From Chamaesiphon minutus PCC 6605 (lineage in GTDB: Bacteria > Cyanobacteriota > Cyanobacteriia > Cyanobacteriales > Chamaesiphonaceae): a DNA stretch of 64,000 nucleotides. The position numbers were made by a program, and so were the translations under genes. The notes beneath the pieces were generated by a model, which was not told where the DNA came from, did no database searches, and saw only the letters and a list, made by a program, of their open reading frames with translations. Location: the NCBI RefSeq assembly GCF_000317145.1, contig NC_019697.1:3816385-3880384 (forward strand), written 5' to 3'. This document shows positions 62,174 through 64,000 of this stretch, piece by piece; the first letter of the stretch is position 1, and the number at the start of each line of letters is the position of its first letter.

Positions 62174-63337
62174 GTGAAATGTAATATTTGCAAGTATCCT
62201 TTAGAAGCCGCTATTTTCTATTCTCAAGAAAATATTTCAATTACATCTTTATGTGAAGTGTATCCACAAAAAACAGAAGTATTCTTCTGTAAGAATTGTG
62301 GCCACTCACAGACAACACCACTGAGTGATATAGATAAATATTATGACTTGTCTTATAAAATATTAATTGAGACAGAAGAAGAAGATCAACTATATCAAAC
62401 TATCGATGGTCATAAAAAATACCGAATCGACCATCAAGTAGAAACTTTATTAACCAAAGTTAATCTACCTAAAAATGCACAAATTCTCGACTATGGATGT
62501 GCTAAAAGTTCCATATTTAAGAAGCTAGTTAAAATTCGTACAGATCTGACTCCACATCTATTCGATGTCAGTGAAATGTACATCCCATTCTGGGATAAAT
62601 TTGTTCACTCTAATAATTGGGCTACTTATACAGTAAAACCAGAATGGGATGAATATTTCGATCTGGTAACTTCTTTCTTCGCCCTAGAACATGTTACAAA
62701 ACCAGAGGAGATGCTAACAACTATCGAACGATTACTTAAACCTGGGGGTGTCTTCTATGGTATAGTACCAAACACATATACGAACATAGCTGACTTTATA
62801 GTAATAGATCACGTCAATCACTTCTCTCAGAACTCCCTAGAGGTTTTATTAAAAAATACTGGATTTGAAGCAATTCATATCGATCCAGAATCCCATAATG
62901 GAGCTTTTATAGTTACAGCTAAAAAGAGATCGATAAATAAATCTTCATCAGTAGTATCTCAACCTAGTCAATATGCTATTTCCGATTTAGAACGAGAAGT
63001 AACCTCGATAGCTGAGTACTGGTATAATATTACGACTAAAATTAGATATTTTGAAGCAGAACATAGTAGCTGTAAATTTGCAGCAATTTATGGCTCTGGA
63101 TTTTACGGCACTTTTATTGCTACCTGCTTAGAGAATTTAGAGCGAGTTGAATGTTTTATAGATCTTAGCCCTTATCGTCAAGGTAAATACTTATTAGAAA
63201 AGCCGATCTTATCTCCACAAGAATTGAACAAATCAACAGAGCTTGTCTATGTAGGTCTCAATCCTCAAGGTAGCTCTCGTAGCATAGCGGAGATCGATAA
63301 CTGGCACGAATATACACATGAATATTTCTATCTTTAA
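62174..63337 (+). CDS. second SAM-dependent methyltransferase with N-terminal zinc motif
   Basis: A 387-aa protein, GTG start. It has CNIC (3-6) and CKNCGH near 39-44 as zinc ligands, a methyltransferase core (AQILDYGCAKSSIFKKLVKI, FALEHVTKPEEMLTTIERLL) and a C-terminal domain (AAIYGSGFYGTFIATCLENL). It has the same plan as the 59722 gene, and DHVNHFSQNSLE stands where that one has YHEHFSYFS, so it is a diverged relative, possibly with other specificity. Confidence 0.8.
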   Translation: MKCNICKYPLEAAIFYSQENISITSLCEVYPQKTEVFFCKNCGHSQTTPLSDIDKYYDLSYKILIETEEEDQLYQTIDGHKKYRIDHQVETLLTKVNLPKNAQILDYGCAKSSIFKKLVKIRTDLTPHLFDVSEMYIPFWDKFVHSNNWATYTVKPEWDEYFDLVTSFFALEHVTKPEEMLTTIERLLKPGGVFYGIVPNTYTNIADFIVIDHVNHFSQNSLEVLLKNTGFEAIHIDPESHNGAFIVTAKKRSINKSSSVVSQPSQYAISDLEREVTSIAEYWYNITTKIRYFEAEHSSCKFAAIYGSGFYGTFIATCLENLERVECFIDLSPYRQGKYLLEKPILSPQELNKSTELVYVGLNPQGSSRSIAEIDNWHEYTHEYFYL

Positions 63338-63344
63338 TAGTTAA

Positions 63345-63869
63345 ATGGAGTACATAACAGTTGAGGCATCTCTAATTAGATTAAGGCAACCTGAAGATTC
63401 AGATTTAGCTTTAATGGTCGCGATGCGTAATAATCTAGAATTACAAGCTATGCTTATGAGCTTACCCCGTGCTAGTAATAATCAAAGAGTCCGAGACTGG
63501 TTAAACCATCACCTCAACAATCCTCAATCTATATTTTTTATAATTGCAGAAATAACTACGGATCTCCCCTGCGGATATATTCAAGTCACTAACATAGATT
63601 TTGTTCATAGGCATGGAGAATTAGGAATTTGTATAGATTCATCTTATCAAGGCAAAGGTTATGGAAAACAGGCAATTAATGCGATCGAACAATATACTCA
63701 AGAAATATTTAACCTGCGAAAACTAACTCTGAAGGTTTTAGAGAAAAATCAGGTGGCGATACATTTATATGAAACTCTTACATATCAGAAAATAGGAATA
63801 TATCAAGAACATTTTTACAATCAAGGAACATTGCATAACGTCGTTGCAATGGAGAAATTATTGAGGTGA
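63345..63869 (+). CDS. GNAT-family N-acetyltransferase
   Basis: A 174-aa acyl-CoA transferase. The acetyl-CoA loop is DSSYQGKGYGKQAIN (Q/R-x-x-G-x-G). The start LIRLRQPEDSDLALMVAMRN and the end LYETLTYQKIGIYQEHFYNQ match RimJ/PseH-type sugar or protein acetyltransferases. In this cluster an amino-sugar substrate is plausible. It starts 7 bases after the previous stop. Confidence 0.85.
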   Translation: MEYITVEASLIRLRQPEDSDLALMVAMRNNLELQAMLMSLPRASNNQRVRDWLNHHLNNPQSIFFIIAEITTDLPCGYIQVTNIDFVHRHGELGICIDSSYQGKGYGKQAINAIEQYTQEIFNLRKLTLKVLEKNQVAIHLYETLTYQKIGIYQEHFYNQGTLHNVVAMEKLLR

Positions 63870-63874
63870 AATAA

Positions 63875-64000
63875 ATGAAAAAAATAGTAATATCGCAACC
63901 AATGCTATTTCCATGGATCGGTTTATTTGAGCAAATACGACTTGCAGACTCTTACGTTCATTATGATGATGTTCAATTTTCAAAAGGAAGTTTTGTTAAT
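63875..64000 (+). CDS. WbqC family protein, 5' part only
   Basis: The first 42 codons (MKKIVISQPMLFPWIGLFEQ, then HYDDVQFSKGSF) match the start of WbqC-like proteins found in O-antigen clusters. GAGGTGA lies 8 bases before the ATG. The gene runs off the window. Confidence 0.8.
   Translation, partial: MKKIVISQPMLFPWIGLFEQIRLADSYVHYDDVQFSKGSFVN

Overview
The window comes from the chromosome of a cyanobacterium. It carries phycocyanin subunits (cpcB, cpcA), a CpcF-type bilin lyase subunit, the phycobilisome-degradation protein NblA, photosystem II psbD and psbC, a group 2 sigma factor, and very many CGATCG/GCGATCGC (HIP1-type) words. Only phycocyanin is seen here, not phycoerythrin. The species cannot be named from this sequence alone.

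Layout. 1-4.1 kb: aldo/keto reductase, a His-rich protein, alanine racemase and a 2H-phosphoesterase-like protein. 4.1-6.3 kb: cpcF and cpcBA on the minus strand, with no linker genes and no cpcE beside them. 6.6-11.1 kb: a small ribbon-helix-helix gene, then an ABC exporter operon with one ATPase and two related permeases. 11.2-16 kb: a P-type ATPase remnant, a MutT-like Nudix protein, a sigma factor, a histidine phosphatase, a NYN RNase-like protein, an ECF-type ATPase and a UPF0367-like protein. 16.3-18.9 kb: psbD and psbC, which do not overlap and are separated by a terminator-like hairpin. 19.1-19.8 kb: DUF751/Ycf33 and rbfA.

19.8-31.8 kb is accessory DNA. Its left half is a tight minus-strand operon encoding two pairs of small paralogues, a Cys-rich protein, a 612-aa collagen-like fibre and a secreted M15-type peptidase. 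At the head of that operon sit tandem perfect palindromes and a serine recombinase. Its right half has an XRE repressor facing a plus-strand operon of small genes (a DUF3102-like protein, a zinc ribbon) that ends in an IS110-like DEDD recombinase with a structured upstream non-coding region. An IS607-type tnpA-tnpB element has landed inside this operon. No capsid, portal, terminase or replication initiator is visible, so this is not an ordinary prophage. It is the best candidate here for an undescribed system.

32-39 kb: YgfZ, RtcB with a partner gene, a geranylgeranyl-reductase-family oxidoreductase, nblA and an intact IS4-like element with a 9-bp target duplication. 39-49.9 kb: a Pix-type phototaxis/chemotaxis operon in the order PatA-like regulator, CheY, CheW, multi-GAF receptor, CheA hybrid, CheW. 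The receptor carries two GAF domains with the paired cysteines of DXCF-type cyanobacteriochromes. The first CheW carries an in-frame palindromic repeat insertion. 50-53.4 kb: htpG (Hsp90), cut in two by an insertion sequence with a 10-bp target duplication. 53.6-55.8 kb: SucC/SucD-like genes whose SucD lacks the usual active-site histidine. 56-57.6 kb: two envelope or TPR-like proteins. 57.7-64 kb: a surface-polysaccharide sugar cluster (rfbF, rfbG, a TcaB9-like C-methyltransferase, a decayed rfbC, a PhyH-type dioxygenase, a second methyltransferase, a GNAT acetyltransferase and the start of a WbqC-family gene), becoming visibly AT-richer to the right.
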